Positions 17,417 to 27,599 of a stretch of DNA of 64,000 nt are shown piece by piece. Origin of the DNA: Terribacillus saccharophilus. GTDB lineage: Bacteria > Bacillota > Bacilli > Bacillales > Amphibacillaceae. The position numbers and the translations under genes were made by a program. A model generated the notes under the pieces. That model had not been told where the DNA came from and made no database searches. It was given only the letters and a program-made list of their open reading frames with translations. Location of the stretch: positions 149,638 through 213,637 of the forward strand of contig NZ_NPBJ01000022.1 of NCBI RefSeq assembly GCF_002272075.1. Direction: 5' to 3'. Numbering within the stretch: the first letter of the stretch is position 1; every line of letters begins with the position of its first letter.

Positions 17417-18808
17417 TCATGAAGCATTCTCTTTCAGTTTCTTCATTTCTTCCACCCATGCCATCACTTCTACACGGATTTCTTCTTGCTTTTCATTTAC
17501 CTGGTCAATCTTTTCTTGTTCCAGGTCGCTTAACTCTTCCTTTGCCATATCAAAGCGTTCCTGGATAAGCTGGGATACAGCAACTTTCACTTCCTCTGTG
17601 ATGACTTCCTCTTCTGCAAGATTTGTAAGCGCTGCTTCGTATCGCACCTCTTCATTACCCATTATATTCTTTATCTTAGCAAGCACTTGCCGCTGGCGAT
17701 CGTATTCATCGCCTACTTCCCACCCATTCGGGGGTATATTGACAGGCGCCCATGCCAAGTCCAAATTTGATGGCAGCCATTCATATTCAATGGTAGTCTG
17801 AAGATCTGCTGCACTATCTGCAGCGTAATATTTTCCTCTGCCTGCTTCTGCTACATCAGCCAGTTGATTTTCTGATTCCTCATCGACATCAAATCCAATA
17901 ACGTTAACAATGCCCGATTCATCCGATGCAGCTTGCTCGGCTGCCTTAATTGGATCACCTCCGCAAGTCTCTTTCCCATCGCTGACAATATAAATTGCGG
18001 TTGCACCATCCATCGAACTGCTTTTGTCTGCTGCTGCTTCAATTGCTCCTGCAAGCGGCGTCCAGCCTTTTGCCTCGATTTGGTCTGTTGCTTTACTGAA
18101 TTTCTGATTATCATATGCTTCAGAGGTATAGACCTCTTCAATACCTGAACAAGATTCATCCATATCTGTATCCGACTCAGACCCTTTATGACCATAAACG
18201 ATCAAAGATATTTCACTTGAGCTTCCCAGTGTTTTAGCGAAGCTCTTGACGGCATCTTTAGCCACTTTCATCTTCTGCTCGCCACCTACATCCAAAAGCA
18301 TGCTGGAGCTGGCATCCAGCAAGATAATGGCGTTCTCAGCTTCAGATGATGCATCAGCATCTTCTTCAGCCTCCGGATGCGGCAGGTATGGATCCTCGAA
18401 AGCTGGTTTCATATTCTCCGCGTCCTGAATCGTTTGCCCATAATATGGACTCCCTAAAACAGCTATCAGAGCCTTATGCAGTGTTTCAGGGTTATCATCA
18501 GACTCGATTGCTTCCTTCAAGGATGGAATTGCTGCATCTATAATGTCCTCGTCTTTTACATTTCCATCGCTTTTAGCTGTGTCAGTTTCTATCGGAATAT
18601 CAGAAGTCTCTTTTCCACCCTGCTGTTCTTTAAGCACCGACAGCGATCCTTCCGTGCTGACTTCCTGTATCGTACTTATATCCATTGTTTCATCTGCTTC
18701 TATAGTCGCTTCTTCTGTAGCAGATTCTTCATCTGGAGCACTATTCGGACTGCATGCTGCCAATACGATAAGCGAAACCAAAAGCAGGAAAATGGAGGTG
18801 TTTTTCAT
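17417..18808 (-). CDS. VWA-domain lipoprotein
   Basis: A 463-residue extracellular lipoprotein. The signal peptide ends in LAAC (Cys19), followed by a long acidic low-complexity linker (~20-155), a von Willebrand type A domain (~158-345) and a C-terminal coiled-coil region (~375-463). The metal-ion adhesion site is complete: DASSS at 165-169, Thr in WTPLAG, Asp in VSDGKETCGGD. B. subtilis YwmC/YwmD are shorter relatives. Likely a surface protein-binding scaffold. GAGGAG supports the ATG. Confidence 0.85.
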   Translation of the reverse strand: MKNTSIFLLLVSLIVLAACSPNSAPDEESATEEATIEADETMDISTIQEVSTEGSLSVLKEQQGGKETSDIPIETDTAKSDGNVKDEDIIDAAIPSLKEAIESDDNPETLHKALIAVLGSPYYGQTIQDAENMKPAFEDPYLPHPEAEEDADASSEAENAIILLDASSSMLLDVGGEQKMKVAKDAVKSFAKTLGSSSEISLIVYGHKGSESDTDMDESCSGIEEVYTSEAYDNQKFSKATDQIEAKGWTPLAGAIEAAADKSSSMDGATAIYIVSDGKETCGGDPIKAAEQAASDESGIVNVIGFDVDEESENQLADVAEAGRGKYYAADSAADLQTTIEYEWLPSNLDLAWAPVNIPPNGWEVGDEYDRQRQVLAKIKNIMGNEEVRYEAALTNLAEEEVITEEVKVAVSQLIQERFDMAKEELSDLEQEKIDQVNEKQEEIRVEVMAWVEEMKKLKENAS

Positions 18809-18892
18809 TCGAACCTAACTCCTCTCCTTTGTTGCTATTAGTACGAATTATCAACAGCTTCGTTTCAAAATTCAGGAAATCCTAACCGCGCT

Positions 18893-19234
18893 CTACTCCT
18901 TAACCTGTTCTACAATGGACTCCCCCGCGGAATCATCATCGTACATCCATTGCCACTGTTCATGCAGCCGTATTCGGCCGTCTGCCAATATTTCCGGCAC
19001 AGAAACACACTGTCCGCTCCGCAGCTCGCACTTATCATTAATATGATGATAACGAAAACGAAGCTTTCCATCTGTTTCCACCAAACCAATCAGCCTTCCT
19101 TCCAGAATCGAACCGCCGCTATATGCTGCGGTAAGAATCTGTCCATCCTGCTTGTAATGAAAGATGGTTTCACTTGAGGTTTCACCATTGTCTGTATTTG
19201 TGACGGCGCGAAAAGTCAGGTTATGATAATTCAT
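18893..19234 (-). CDS. small beta-rich protein, often labelled N-acetylglutamate synthase-like
   Basis: One hundred and thirteen residues dominated by alternating strands ([40 protein letters not shown]), consistent with a small beta barrel. Homologues in Bacilli often carry the label N-acetylglutamate synthase, but there is no acetyltransferase motif here and I doubt it. GGAGG before the ATG at 19234 lies inside the end of purT; the two genes overlap by 14 bp and should be co-translated. Confidence 0.6.
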   Translation of the reverse strand: MNYHNLTFRAVTNTDNGETSSETIFHYKQDGQILTAAYSGGSILEGRLIGLVETDGKLRFRYHHINDKCELRSGQCVSVPEILADGRIRLHEQWQWMYDDDSAGESIVEQVKE

Positions 19235-20393
19235 CCTGTCCCTCCACTTTAAGCCGTTTTCTTGCCTGTTCTGCGCGTTCCCTTGCTTCTTCCACAGTTT
19301 CAGCAACGGATAAAGCTACAGCAACTCTGCGGCCTACTGTTGTCGATGGCTTGCGAAAGACACGAATCTGCGTTTGGGGCTCTTGCAGTGCTTCTCTTAA
19401 ACCCGATATATGATAGGATTCCAAAGCTGTGCCCGCTTTTAACGGACTGGTTGCACCAGGCTGCACCAGCTTGATTTCTGTAATCGGCAAGCCTAATATT
19501 GCTCGCACGTGCAAGGCAAATTGGGACAACTGCTGTGTCACCATCGTCACCATTCCCGTGTCATGCGGGCGTGGTGACACTTCACTGAAGTATACTTGCT
19601 CCCCTGCAAGGAAGAGCTCTACCCCGAATAAGCCATAGCCGCCTAATCCGGTTGTAATACGCTCTGCTATCTCCTGTGCTTCTTCCAGCTGCGAATCTGT
19701 CAGCTGATGAGGCTGCCATGAAGCGGTATAGTCGCCATTTTCCTGCTCATGCCCAATCGGCTCGCAGAAGAAGGTACCGTTTACTGCACGGACTGTCAGC
19801 AGTGTGACTTCCGCATCAAAGTGAATGAATTCTTCTACAATGACTCGCGGTTTCTGCACTCTTCCGCCTTCCATGGCAATTTGCCAGCTTCGCTCGATAT
19901 CCTCCGGTTTCCGGCAGACACTTTGTCCTTTACCAGATGAACTCATCAAAGGCTTGATGACACAAGGAAAACCGATTTTCTCCACCGCTTCCTGAAATTC
20001 CTCGTATGTATCTGCAAAACGATAGCCAGCTGTCGGGACATCCAAAGTTTCAGAAGCAAATCTGCGGATTCCTTCCCGATCCATTGTTAGCTTTGCAGCT
20101 TTTGCAGTCGGTACGACATGATAGCCTTCCCTCTCTAGTTCGACCAATTCATCTGTAGCGATTGCCTCAATCTCCGGAACAATAAAATCTGGTTTTTCCC
20201 ATTCTACTATCTGTCTGAGCTTTTCACGATCCAGCATATCAATAACATAGCTCCGATCGGCAACCGACATTGCCGGAGCCCCATCGTACCGGTCCACTGC
20301 AATTGTCTCTACGCCAAGCCTCTGCGCTTCGATTACAACCTCTTTTCCCAGTTCTCCAGATCCGAGCAGCAGCAGTTTTTTCGTTTGATACAT
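19221..20393 (-). CDS. purT: formate-dependent phosphoribosylglycinamide formyltransferase 2
   Basis: An ATP-grasp enzyme of 390 residues that uses formate and ATP to formylate GAR in purine synthesis, an alternative to folate-dependent PurN. The N-terminal [20 protein letters not shown], the ATP-grasp stretch [14 protein letters not shown], and the metal-binding [26 protein letters not shown] are all as in PurT. AGGAGG seven bases before the ATG. It is outside a pur operon and I could not find a clear PurR box or purine riboswitch in the short upstream region. Confidence 0.93.
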   Translation of the reverse strand: MYQTKKLLLLGSGELGKEVVIEAQRLGVETIAVDRYDGAPAMSVADRSYVIDMLDREKLRQIVEWEKPDFIVPEIEAIATDELVELEREGYHVVPTAKAAKLTMDREGIRRFASETLDVPTAGYRFADTYEEFQEAVEKIGFPCVIKPLMSSSGKGQSVCRKPEDIERSWQIAMEGGRVQKPRVIVEEFIHFDAEVTLLTVRAVNGTFFCEPIGHEQENGDYTASWQPHQLTDSQLEEAQEIAERITTGLGGYGLFGVELFLAGEQVYFSEVSPRPHDTGMVTMVTQQLSQFALHVRAILGLPITEIKLVQPGATSPLKAGTALESYHISGLREALQEPQTQIRVFRKPSTTVGRRVAVALSVAETVEEARERAEQARKRLKVEGQDELS

Positions 20394-20519
20394 ACTATCG
20401 CCTCCTGAGTTGCAATTAGTAAAAAGTTTTGCGCCATGATTCGACTTTATCTGATAAACTTATGTTACCATGCCTGTCCAATTCAGGTAATCCTTACTTT
20501 TGTCGCAGGAGGAAAAACG

Positions 20520-22877
20520 TTGCTTCCGTTCATTGATATACCGGGTATCCATCTTCTCTACACTATCACTAGCGTATTGCTCATAAGCGTACTCACCAGG
20601 CTTGTATTATATGTGAGCCAGCATATGATGCGGACTGACGTCAGTACATGGAAAGTGATTTTAGTATCACTAGGAACTGGCTTAAGTGCCATTCTAGCTA
20701 CATATTCGTTTACCCTATCGATTGATGCGGGCCCTGCTCCTCAAGCGACATGTCTTTTCTTCATTGTCAATTTCCTTCTAAGTTCCGTAAGCGGCGCTCT
20801 TATTCTGCGTGTCGTACGCAGTCCGATAGGAAATACCAGACATGATTTGCTTATCAGCCTTCTTTTAGCCGCCTTAATTTACTTATTACATATGTTAACA
20901 CCGATTTCCTTATATCCAAATTTGATTGATGTCCACTTTATAGAAGTACTTACTTCGATGGTGTTGACACAATCGACTATATTCACCTTATTCCGTTTTC
21001 TTAATATGTATACGAATGGAGAACAAATGAAGTGGAGCAAGCTATTGTTATTATTCGGAAGTCTGATGTCTGGAATTGCTATTGTCGGTTTAGGTTATTG
21101 CATCTTTGCAGCTTTCACTTCTTATCAATCAGCAATGTCTTATAACCTTCATTTCATGCTTCCTACTGTTATCGTTTTAACTTCTAATACAGTCTTGACT
21201 GTCATTCCGTTGCTTTATAGGAACAGGGCACTAGTGACGACACAGCAGCTCTATCAATCTCTGTTCAATGACAATCCTAATGCTGTATTGGCAGTTGAGA
21301 AGTATGGTTCGATTCTGCATGCTAATAAAGAAAGTGAATTTTTGACCGGTTATAACGAGGATGCTATCAAAAGAATGGATGCAGCAGCTCTGTTCCTTGA
21401 TAAGGAGATATTCCGGAATCACCTTAATATCCTTAAGAATGGCGGATCACATCAATGGGACACTAAAATAATTAGCCGATCAGGTGTACAAATAGATGTT
21501 CATGTTACTGGCATCCCTACGATTGTGAAACATCATATAGTTGGTTACTTTCTCGTCATCAAGGACATATCGCAGACGATAGAGACAGCCAAACAAGTTG
21601 AATTTCTTGCCTATCATGACGATCTGACCAAACTGCCGAATCGCCGCCTGATGCAGCAGCAGATGCAGGAATACGCAGGCAAAGGAACCTCCTTCAGTAT
21701 TCTGTTAATTGATTATGATTTGTTCAAACGAATTAATGATATTTTTGGACATTCCTTTGGCGATAAGGTCCTAGTGGAAACAGCAGCTCGTCTGGAAAGA
21801 ATTTTGGATGGTAAAGGCACCGTCAACCGGGTTGGAGGAGATGAATTCCTGCTCATCGTACCCGGAGAGTCCGCAACTCGACTCGCTCAATACATTGTCG
21901 AGCAGTTCCGACAGCCAATGCGGCTTCAAGATTACGAGCACGTTTTGCAAGCCAGTATCGGCATTGCTTCCTTCCCGGAGCATGCGGAAGATATGGATAA
22001 TCTCTATAAGTACGCTGATATTGCGATGTATCAGACGAAAGAAAACGGTGGAAATAATTACACTGTCTTTCAGCCGGAGATGGCAGAAAAACAGGTGCTT
22101 CGGTTCGAGATTGAACATGAGCTGCAGGAAGCGATCGAAACACAGGCTTTTGATTTGTACTTTCAGCCAAAATTTCACAGCTTCAAACGTACAATAACTG
22201 GAGCAGAAGTGCTGCTGCGCTGGAACCATCCCGAACGTGGCTTCATTCCTCCGAATATATTCATTCCGATTGCCGAGGAAAGCGGTCTGATAGTCGCTAT
22301 TGAGCGCAGTGTCATTGAGCGGGTAATGGCTTGCTTAGCGAAATGGCTGGAAGAAACCAACGAATGCACTATTCCTTGCATCTCCATCAACGTATCTGTT
22401 ATTACGTTCCTGCAGGATGATTTCTCAAGTTTCTTCCGAGATCGACTGAATCATTACAATCTGGATGGCAGCTTGCTGGAACTGGAAATCACAGAACGTG
22501 TTGTCATGCAGAATGAAACCAAAATAAATTCCATCCTCCAGAAATTGCGCAAAACAGGGGTTAAAATTAGTATCGACGATTTCGGAACCGGGTATAGTTC
22601 CTTGAACTATCTGGATAAACTCGAAGTCGATATCTTAAAAATTGATCAAACGTTCATTCAACATATCGAGTATAATCAATCCATTGTCGCCACCATCCAG
22701 TCTCTGGCTGAAAACCTGAAGCTTCATACTATAGCTGAGGGCGTCGAAACGGAAGCTCAGCTGCAAGCACTTCAAGAGCTCGGTTGCACAGAGGTACAAG
22801 GTTATCTATTTTCCAAGCCGCTGCCTCAACCTGATTTCGAGTCAGCTTACATAATGCATATACCCGTGGATGCCTAG
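20520..22877 (+). CDS. membrane GGDEF-EAL cyclic-di-GMP protein, DgcW (YkoW)-like
   Basis: A 785-residue protein: N-terminal sensor of about seven membrane segments (1-235), PAS domain (~243-352), GGDEF domain (~360-515) and EAL domain (~525-780). The GGDEF motif is intact (439-443) with the metal aspartate in LLIDYDLFKR; there is no RxxD inhibitory site. The EAL motif reads EVL (563-565), a known active variant, and ELEITE, DDFGTGYSSL and EGVETE are intact, so both synthesis and hydrolysis look possible. AGGAGG seven bases upstream fixes a TTG start at 20520. It is followed by ykoS- and ykoT-like genes, as in B. subtilis where ykoW lies near ykoS-ykoT. Confidence 0.88.
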   Translation: MLPFIDIPGIHLLYTITSVLLISVLTRLVLYVSQHMMRTDVSTWKVILVSLGTGLSAILATYSFTLSIDAGPAPQATCLFFIVNFLLSSVSGALILRVVRSPIGNTRHDLLISLLLAALIYLLHMLTPISLYPNLIDVHFIEVLTSMVLTQSTIFTLFRFLNMYTNGEQMKWSKLLLLFGSLMSGIAIVGLGYCIFAAFTSYQSAMSYNLHFMLPTVIVLTSNTVLTVIPLLYRNRALVTTQQLYQSLFNDNPNAVLAVEKYGSILHANKESEFLTGYNEDAIKRMDAAALFLDKEIFRNHLNILKNGGSHQWDTKIISRSGVQIDVHVTGIPTIVKHHIVGYFLVIKDISQTIETAKQVEFLAYHDDLTKLPNRRLMQQQMQEYAGKGTSFSILLIDYDLFKRINDIFGHSFGDKVLVETAARLERILDGKGTVNRVGGDEFLLIVPGESATRLAQYIVEQFRQPMRLQDYEHVLQASIGIASFPEHAEDMDNLYKYADIAMYQTKENGGNNYTVFQPEMAEKQVLRFEIEHELQEAIETQAFDLYFQPKFHSFKRTITGAEVLLRWNHPERGFIPPNIFIPIAEESGLIVAIERSVIERVMACLAKWLEETNECTIPCISINVSVITFLQDDFSSFFRDRLNHYNLDGSLLELEITERVVMQNETKINSILQKLRKTGVKISIDDFGTGYSSLNYLDKLEVDILKIDQTFIQHIEYNQSIVATIQSLAENLKLHTIAEGVETEAQLQALQELGCTEVQGYLFSKPLPQPDFESAYIMHIPVDA

Positions 22878-22898
22878 CATTCCGGGTATTTTTTGTAT
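22859..22898 (+). terminator. terminator overlapping the end of the GGDEF-EAL gene
   Basis: ATACCCG pairs with CGGGTAT and the interior can extend the stem (GGATGC with GCATTC); six T residues follow. The TAG stop lies in the apical loop. Confidence 0.7.
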
Positions 22899-22954
22899 AG
22901 ATCTTTATCTGCTGCCGCATACTAACAGCATTACTTTGGGAGGATGTGGGAATA

Positions 22955-24640
22955 TTGCGGAACTATGCAGACAGAAAAGCCATCCTGCTATGCGTGGCAG
23001 CGATACTTATCTTCGTCTCTCCCCTATTCCTGCTGGGAGATCACGCCCATATCCGAGTCCATGACAATCTTGACTCCAATCTTGCTTGGTATAAAGTACT
23101 TGCTGCAAGCGGGCAGATGTTTGGCGGTGTCCATGCGGTCATCCCTCAAATTATTGGCGGACTGCCTCGGGATGCACTCGGCACAGAATGGACACTTATC
23201 GTTTGGCTGCATGCTTGGTTTCCGACAATGACTGCTTACGCAATCAGCCAGCTGCTTACCCGGCTGATTGCGTTTCTTGGGATGTATTTACTACTTCGTA
23301 CTCATATCATCCGGAATATGAAAGCACATTGGATTGCTGCTCTCGTTTCACTTGCATTTGCTCTGACACCATTCTGGCCGTCTGGCATGCTTAGCACCAT
23401 GGGGCATCCTTTAGCACTTTGGGCTTTCCTATCTATCCGATCCCAAAAAGCGAATTGGAAGCATTGGACTGCTATTACTTTATTACCGTTATACGCTAGT
23501 TTTGTTCTTGGATTTTTCTTCTTCCTCGCACTTATGGGAATTATATGGCTGGTCGACCTGCTTCGATATCGCAGACTGAATCTGCTGTTCTTGGCAAGCA
23601 TCATCTGGATGACAGCTGTTTTCCTAGCAACGGATTACCGGCTTGTCTATACAATGATAGCTGGTTCTGAAACGATGCATCGTGTTGAATTCGTGTCCTC
23701 CAGACAGGATTTTGCCCAAACGCTCCGCTTGTTCTGGAAGAACTTCACGTTGGGACATAATCACGTTATGACCCTCCACACCTTCGTGATTCTGCCAGTG
23801 CTGGTGATAGCTTTAATTGTGGTCCTCTTCAACCGAGGCCGTACAAGACCAATGAACATTTATCTCGGCCTGACTGGATTGAATCTGCTGTTATCGTTTT
23901 GGTATGCCCTTTGGTTCAATAAGATTTGGAGATTACCGAAAGAGCATATCGACCTGCTTTCAGCCTTTAATTTTGCCCGCTTCCATTTCCTTCGTCCACT
24001 CGTTATTTATGTTAGTTTCGGACTGGCTTGTTATCTGCTATGGCAGCTTGGAAAACGCAGCATACGAGTTTTTGTGTATGCTTGCCTCTGTCTCCAGCTT
24101 GTCATATTAGCTCTATCCAACGAAGAAATTATTTATGGCCTTTATCAGCATACGCCTTCTGTGGAAGCCTTCTATGCTGTTGATCAATTCAAGGAAATCC
24201 GTGATTATATCGGCAAGCCTCAAGACACATATAAAGTGGCAAGCATCGGCTTGCATCCTGCTATTGCACAATACAATGGTTTCTATACTGTCGATACATA
24301 CAACAATATTATTCCTTTAAGCTATAAACATCAGTTCCGTGAAGTCATTGCTGGAGAACTGGCCAAAAGTAAAAATCTGACACGTTACTTTGATGAATGG
24401 GGCAGCCGGCTGTATATTTTTTCAGCAGAGCTTGGAAAGCACTATGACTTTCGGAAAGACACCGGCCGCAGCATTCAGAATCTTGATTTGAATGCAGAGG
24501 CTTTACGGGAGCTGGGCGGAGCCTATATTCTATCTTCCATTTGGATCGAGAATGTGGCCGACAATGATTTGCACTATGAACGAAGCTTCCATCATCCCGA
24601 CTCTGCTTGGAAAGTCCATCTATACCGGGTACAACCATAA
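22955..24640 (+). CDS. DUF6044/YkoS-like polytopic membrane protein, possible GT-C glycosyltransferase
   Basis: A 561-residue protein with about eleven membrane segments and an extracytoplasmic C-terminal region (~390-561). After the first segment comes HDNLDSNLAWYK, an acidic loop of the kind that carries the catalytic Asp in GT-C glycosyltransferases. Overall it resembles YkoS/YfhO-type proteins. The next gene is a polyprenyl-phosphate glycosyltransferase, so it may transfer the lipid-linked sugar to a cell-wall or surface polymer outside the membrane (inference). GGGAGG at 22938 suits TTG at 22955 (11 bases); GTG at 22946 is in frame but too close. Confidence 0.72.
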   Translation: MRNYADRKAILLCVAAILIFVSPLFLLGDHAHIRVHDNLDSNLAWYKVLAASGQMFGGVHAVIPQIIGGLPRDALGTEWTLIVWLHAWFPTMTAYAISQLLTRLIAFLGMYLLLRTHIIRNMKAHWIAALVSLAFALTPFWPSGMLSTMGHPLALWAFLSIRSQKANWKHWTAITLLPLYASFVLGFFFFLALMGIIWLVDLLRYRRLNLLFLASIIWMTAVFLATDYRLVYTMIAGSETMHRVEFVSSRQDFAQTLRLFWKNFTLGHNHVMTLHTFVILPVLVIALIVVLFNRGRTRPMNIYLGLTGLNLLLSFWYALWFNKIWRLPKEHIDLLSAFNFARFHFLRPLVIYVSFGLACYLLWQLGKRSIRVFVYACLCLQLVILALSNEEIIYGLYQHTPSVEAFYAVDQFKEIRDYIGKPQDTYKVASIGLHPAIAQYNGFYTVDTYNNIIPLSYKHQFREVIAGELAKSKNLTRYFDEWGSRLYIFSAELGKHYDFRKDTGRSIQNLDLNAEALRELGGAYILSSIWIENVADNDLHYERSFHHPDSAWKVHLYRVQP

Positions 24641-24653
24641 AGGAGGGAATCCA

Positions 24654-25646
24654 TTGACTACATCTTTGCCTGTTCTTACATTAGTGATTCCTTGTTATAA
24701 CGAAGAAGAGATCCTGACTGATACTTGCTCCAAGCTCACATCGACTCTAGCCGCCTTAATGCAGGAGCAGCTTATATCACCTTCAAGCAGTATCTTGTTC
24801 GTAGATGATGGCAGCAAGGATCATACTTGGCAGCTGATCAAAATAGAGCATTTGGCCAATCGTTTCGTCACGGGAATAAAGCTCGCAGCTAATGCAGGAC
24901 ATCAGCGGGCACTTCTTGCCGGAATGCTCCATGCGAAGGATTATTCCGATTGCGTCATCACATTGGATGCAGATTTGCAGGACGACATCTCTGTTATCCG
25001 GACTTTTGTACTGCGTTATCTGGAAGGCTACGAAATTGTGTACGGCGTACGAAATGACCGCACATCGGATACTGGTTTCAAGCGTAATACTGCATCGCTT
25101 TTCTATCGGACAATGGAGATGCTCGGAATCCGGCTCATTTCCAATCATGCCGACTATCGACTGCTGAATAACCGAGCCTTAACAGAACTAAGTCGCTACA
25201 ACGAATCCAAACTATTCCTTAGGGGCATCATTCCACAAATAGGATTTCGATCTGATATCGTAACTTATGAACGAAAACCGCGACTAGCTGGAGAAACAAA
25301 ATACCCTCTGAAAAAAATGCTCAGTTTTGCATTCGAAGGTATCACTTCTTTCAGCATCGCTCCTATCCGTATTATTGCAGCAGTTGGCTTCGCCCTGTTT
25401 CTTATTAGCCTGCTCGCTGCATGTTATGCTGCTATGCAGAAAATATTCGGGGAGCCCGATGCCGGCTGGACTTCCTTGATTATTTCTATCTGGCTGCTCG
25501 GAGGTCTGCAACTCATGGCCATTGGTATTATTGGTGAGTATATTGGTACAATTTTTGCAGAAGTAAAAAAACGCCCCTTATATACAATCGATAGCATCTT
25601 GAAGCAATTGCATCCGCAAGATAGCACGAACTTTACGAAAACTTAA
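24654..25646 (+). CDS. GT2 polyprenyl-phosphate glycosyltransferase, YkoT/GtrB-like
   Basis: A 330-residue glycosyltransferase: GT2 domain (1-~235) with VIPCYNEEE, VDDGSKD and the DXD-type LDADLQDD, then two C-terminal membrane helices (~245-265 and ~280-305), the architecture of DPM1/GtrB enzymes that load a sugar onto undecaprenyl phosphate. AAGGAGG nine bases upstream marks TTG at 24654; a longer frame begins inside the preceding gene. Fits with the preceding YkoS-like protein as a two-step glycosylation pathway; no GtrA-type flippase is adjacent. Confidence 0.85.
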   Translation: MTTSLPVLTLVIPCYNEEEILTDTCSKLTSTLAALMQEQLISPSSSILFVDDGSKDHTWQLIKIEHLANRFVTGIKLAANAGHQRALLAGMLHAKDYSDCVITLDADLQDDISVIRTFVLRYLEGYEIVYGVRNDRTSDTGFKRNTASLFYRTMEMLGIRLISNHADYRLLNNRALTELSRYNESKLFLRGIIPQIGFRSDIVTYERKPRLAGETKYPLKKMLSFAFEGITSFSIAPIRIIAAVGFALFLISLLAACYAAMQKIFGEPDAGWTSLIISIWLLGGLQLMAIGIIGEYIGTIFAEVKKRPLYTIDSILKQLHPQDSTNFTKT

Positions 25647-25748
25647 CAAATATTTTGCATTGGTGCAGGTTTTCTGTTAGAATATCTTACAAACAGGATA
25701 CCCCCAAAATATTTCTGTTTTATTTGCTGCTGTGTGCTCAGCAGCAAT

Positions 25749-25778
25749 AAAAAAGCCACTCATCTGAGTGGCTTTTTT
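25749..25778. terminator. bidirectional terminator between GT2 and symporter genes
   Basis: AAAAAAGCCACTC pairs with GAGTGGCTTTTTT around an ATCT loop. A second hairpin, TTGCTGCTG/CAGCAGCAA, lies just before it at 25724-25747. Confidence 0.9.
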
Positions 25779-25785
25779 GCTTTTA

Positions 25786-27576
25786 TCAATCCCCGCTTAG
25801 TCGTGCTTTACGAGCAGTCTCTGTTTGCTTTTCAACATAATTATGATACTTCTGATACCAAATTTTAATAGATACGATATAGAGAACCACGTTTGCCGCA
25901 ATGAGTATGGCGATAACCGGCCAGAACCAGTTCGAAACCGCCGCTTCCTCGTAAGCCAATCCAATTGGCGAGAAGATGACATAGAAAATGACAATCGAGA
26001 AAATTAATGTAATGGATACACCAATGGCATGCTTCCAAGGGACAAGATGATCTTTCCCATTTTCCTCATAAAAGACTGGTTTGATCACTTTCAACGGCTT
26101 TATTTTTGCCATGATAAGCATGAACCCGACCTCGATAGCTAACAAGATTCCGTATACGTGGATATAGTTGATACCAGGATCCCAATCGAATATCTGACGG
26201 AAGCCCCACACCATCATATAGTAAGCAATAACGTGGAATAGGATGACCACTTTAGCAGCTGAAGCTGGTACACGTTTAAAGATCATTCCCATCAATACGA
26301 TAACAAGGATAGGTATATTAAAGAATCCAGTAAACTGTCGGATCAGATTCCACAAGCCATCTGGTGCGTACATAAGAAATGGTGCAACAAAGAAGGATAC
26401 GAGGGCTATGATAATGCCTAGGATCTTGCTGACCTTAATTAATTTCTCATCAGTAGCACCCGGTTCGAATACAGGCTGGTAGATATCAAGCACCAGCAAA
26501 GTAGCGACACTATTTAAGATAGAGTTAAAGCTGCTTAGCACAGCCCCAAATAATACGGCAAGGAAAAAGCCGAGCATCCATACTGGCAGAACATCACTGA
26601 CAAGTGTCGGGTAGCTTAAGTCTCCATTTTGAATAGAATCACCATATAAATGAAACGCGATAATACCAGGTATCAGCATAAAGATCGGTACTAACAGCTT
26701 CAAATACCCTGTAAACAGGACTCCTTTTTGCCCCTCTGCCAGGTTTTTCGCACCTAAAACACGTTGAATGACATATTGATTTAATGCCCAATAGAATAAG
26801 TTGGCAAAGAGGATTCCTGTAAAAATAGAGAAGAATGGAACATTATCTGTGCTGCTGCCAATAGCATTCAGCTTTTCGGGACTATTCTGGACGATGTGCT
26901 TCATTCCATCTACCATATTTCCGTTACCCAGCAGAACGAAGCCGAGTATCGGAACTAGGAAACCGATGATGACCAAACCGATGCCATTCAACGTATCAGA
27001 TACTGCCACAGCCCTCAAGCCGCCGAAAATCGCATAAACTGCACCAATGATACCGACGAACCAGACTGTCAGCCATAACGCCTGCGTATATGTAATATCG
27101 AGAAGTTCCGGTAAATCGAATAATTGAAGGACGGATACACCGCCAGAATACAGCATGGAAGGAATCGTCACACACATGTACCCGAGCAAGAACAAAATGA
27201 CGGTCAATCGCCGAACAGTTTCATCATACCGTTTGCTCAGAAATTCCGGTATGGTGGAAATACCAATTCCAAGGAACTTTGGCAACAGGAAGATTGCCAT
27301 AATGATTGCAGCAAGACCAGCTGTCACTTCCCAGGCCATGCCAGACATATTATTGGTAAAGCTCTGCCCATTCAAGCCAATCAGCTGCTCTGCAGATAGA
27401 TTCGTTAGCAGTAAGGAACCAGCTATGAACAGACCGGTCAATCCGCGGCCGGCAAGGAAATATTCATCTGCCGTACTGACATTCCCTTTTGTCATATAGT
27501 AGGATACCACTGCGACCAACGCCATAAAAAAGGCACAAGAAACCAAGATAAAAATAATTTCTCCAATACTGAACAT
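25786..27576 (-). CDS. sodium:solute symporter (SSS family, SglT-like)
   Basis: A 596-residue Na+-coupled transporter with about 14 membrane segments. Family marks include DEYFLAGRGLTG in the first loop, NLSAEQLIGLNGQ, the SSS signature around YAIFGGLRAVAVSDTLNGIGL, and NQYVIQRVLGAKN, typical of the sugar-type (SglT) branch. A carbohydrate or polyol substrate is likely. AAAGGGTGAT before the ATG at 27576 sets the start. A probable cre site upstream supports carbon-catabolite control. Confidence 0.85.
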   Translation of the reverse strand: MFSIGEIIFILVSCAFFMALVAVVSYYMTKGNVSTADEYFLAGRGLTGLFIAGSLLLTNLSAEQLIGLNGQSFTNNMSGMAWEVTAGLAAIIMAIFLLPKFLGIGISTIPEFLSKRYDETVRRLTVILFLLGYMCVTIPSMLYSGGVSVLQLFDLPELLDITYTQALWLTVWFVGIIGAVYAIFGGLRAVAVSDTLNGIGLVIIGFLVPILGFVLLGNGNMVDGMKHIVQNSPEKLNAIGSSTDNVPFFSIFTGILFANLFYWALNQYVIQRVLGAKNLAEGQKGVLFTGYLKLLVPIFMLIPGIIAFHLYGDSIQNGDLSYPTLVSDVLPVWMLGFFLAVLFGAVLSSFNSILNSVATLLVLDIYQPVFEPGATDEKLIKVSKILGIIIALVSFFVAPFLMYAPDGLWNLIRQFTGFFNIPILVIVLMGMIFKRVPASAAKVVILFHVIAYYMMVWGFRQIFDWDPGINYIHVYGILLAIEVGFMLIMAKIKPLKVIKPVFYEENGKDHLVPWKHAIGVSITLIFSIVIFYVIFSPIGLAYEEAAVSNWFWPVIAILIAANVVLYIVSIKIWYQKYHNYVEKQTETARKARLSGD

Positions 27577-27599
27577 GCGATCACCCTTTATGTAAAATA

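Noticed and set aside
18893..19234. N-acetylglutamate synthase activity
   Set aside because: No GNAT or ArgA/ArgJ motif is visible; the usual label seems to be an unsupported carry-over.
20394..20519. PurR box for purT
   Set aside because: Only loose similarity (CGAATCAT) to a half-site, without the second half.
22200..22220. EAL motif reads EVL in the GGDEF-EAL protein
   Set aside because: EVL is a known active variant and the other metal-binding motifs are intact, so I do not call the domain degenerate.
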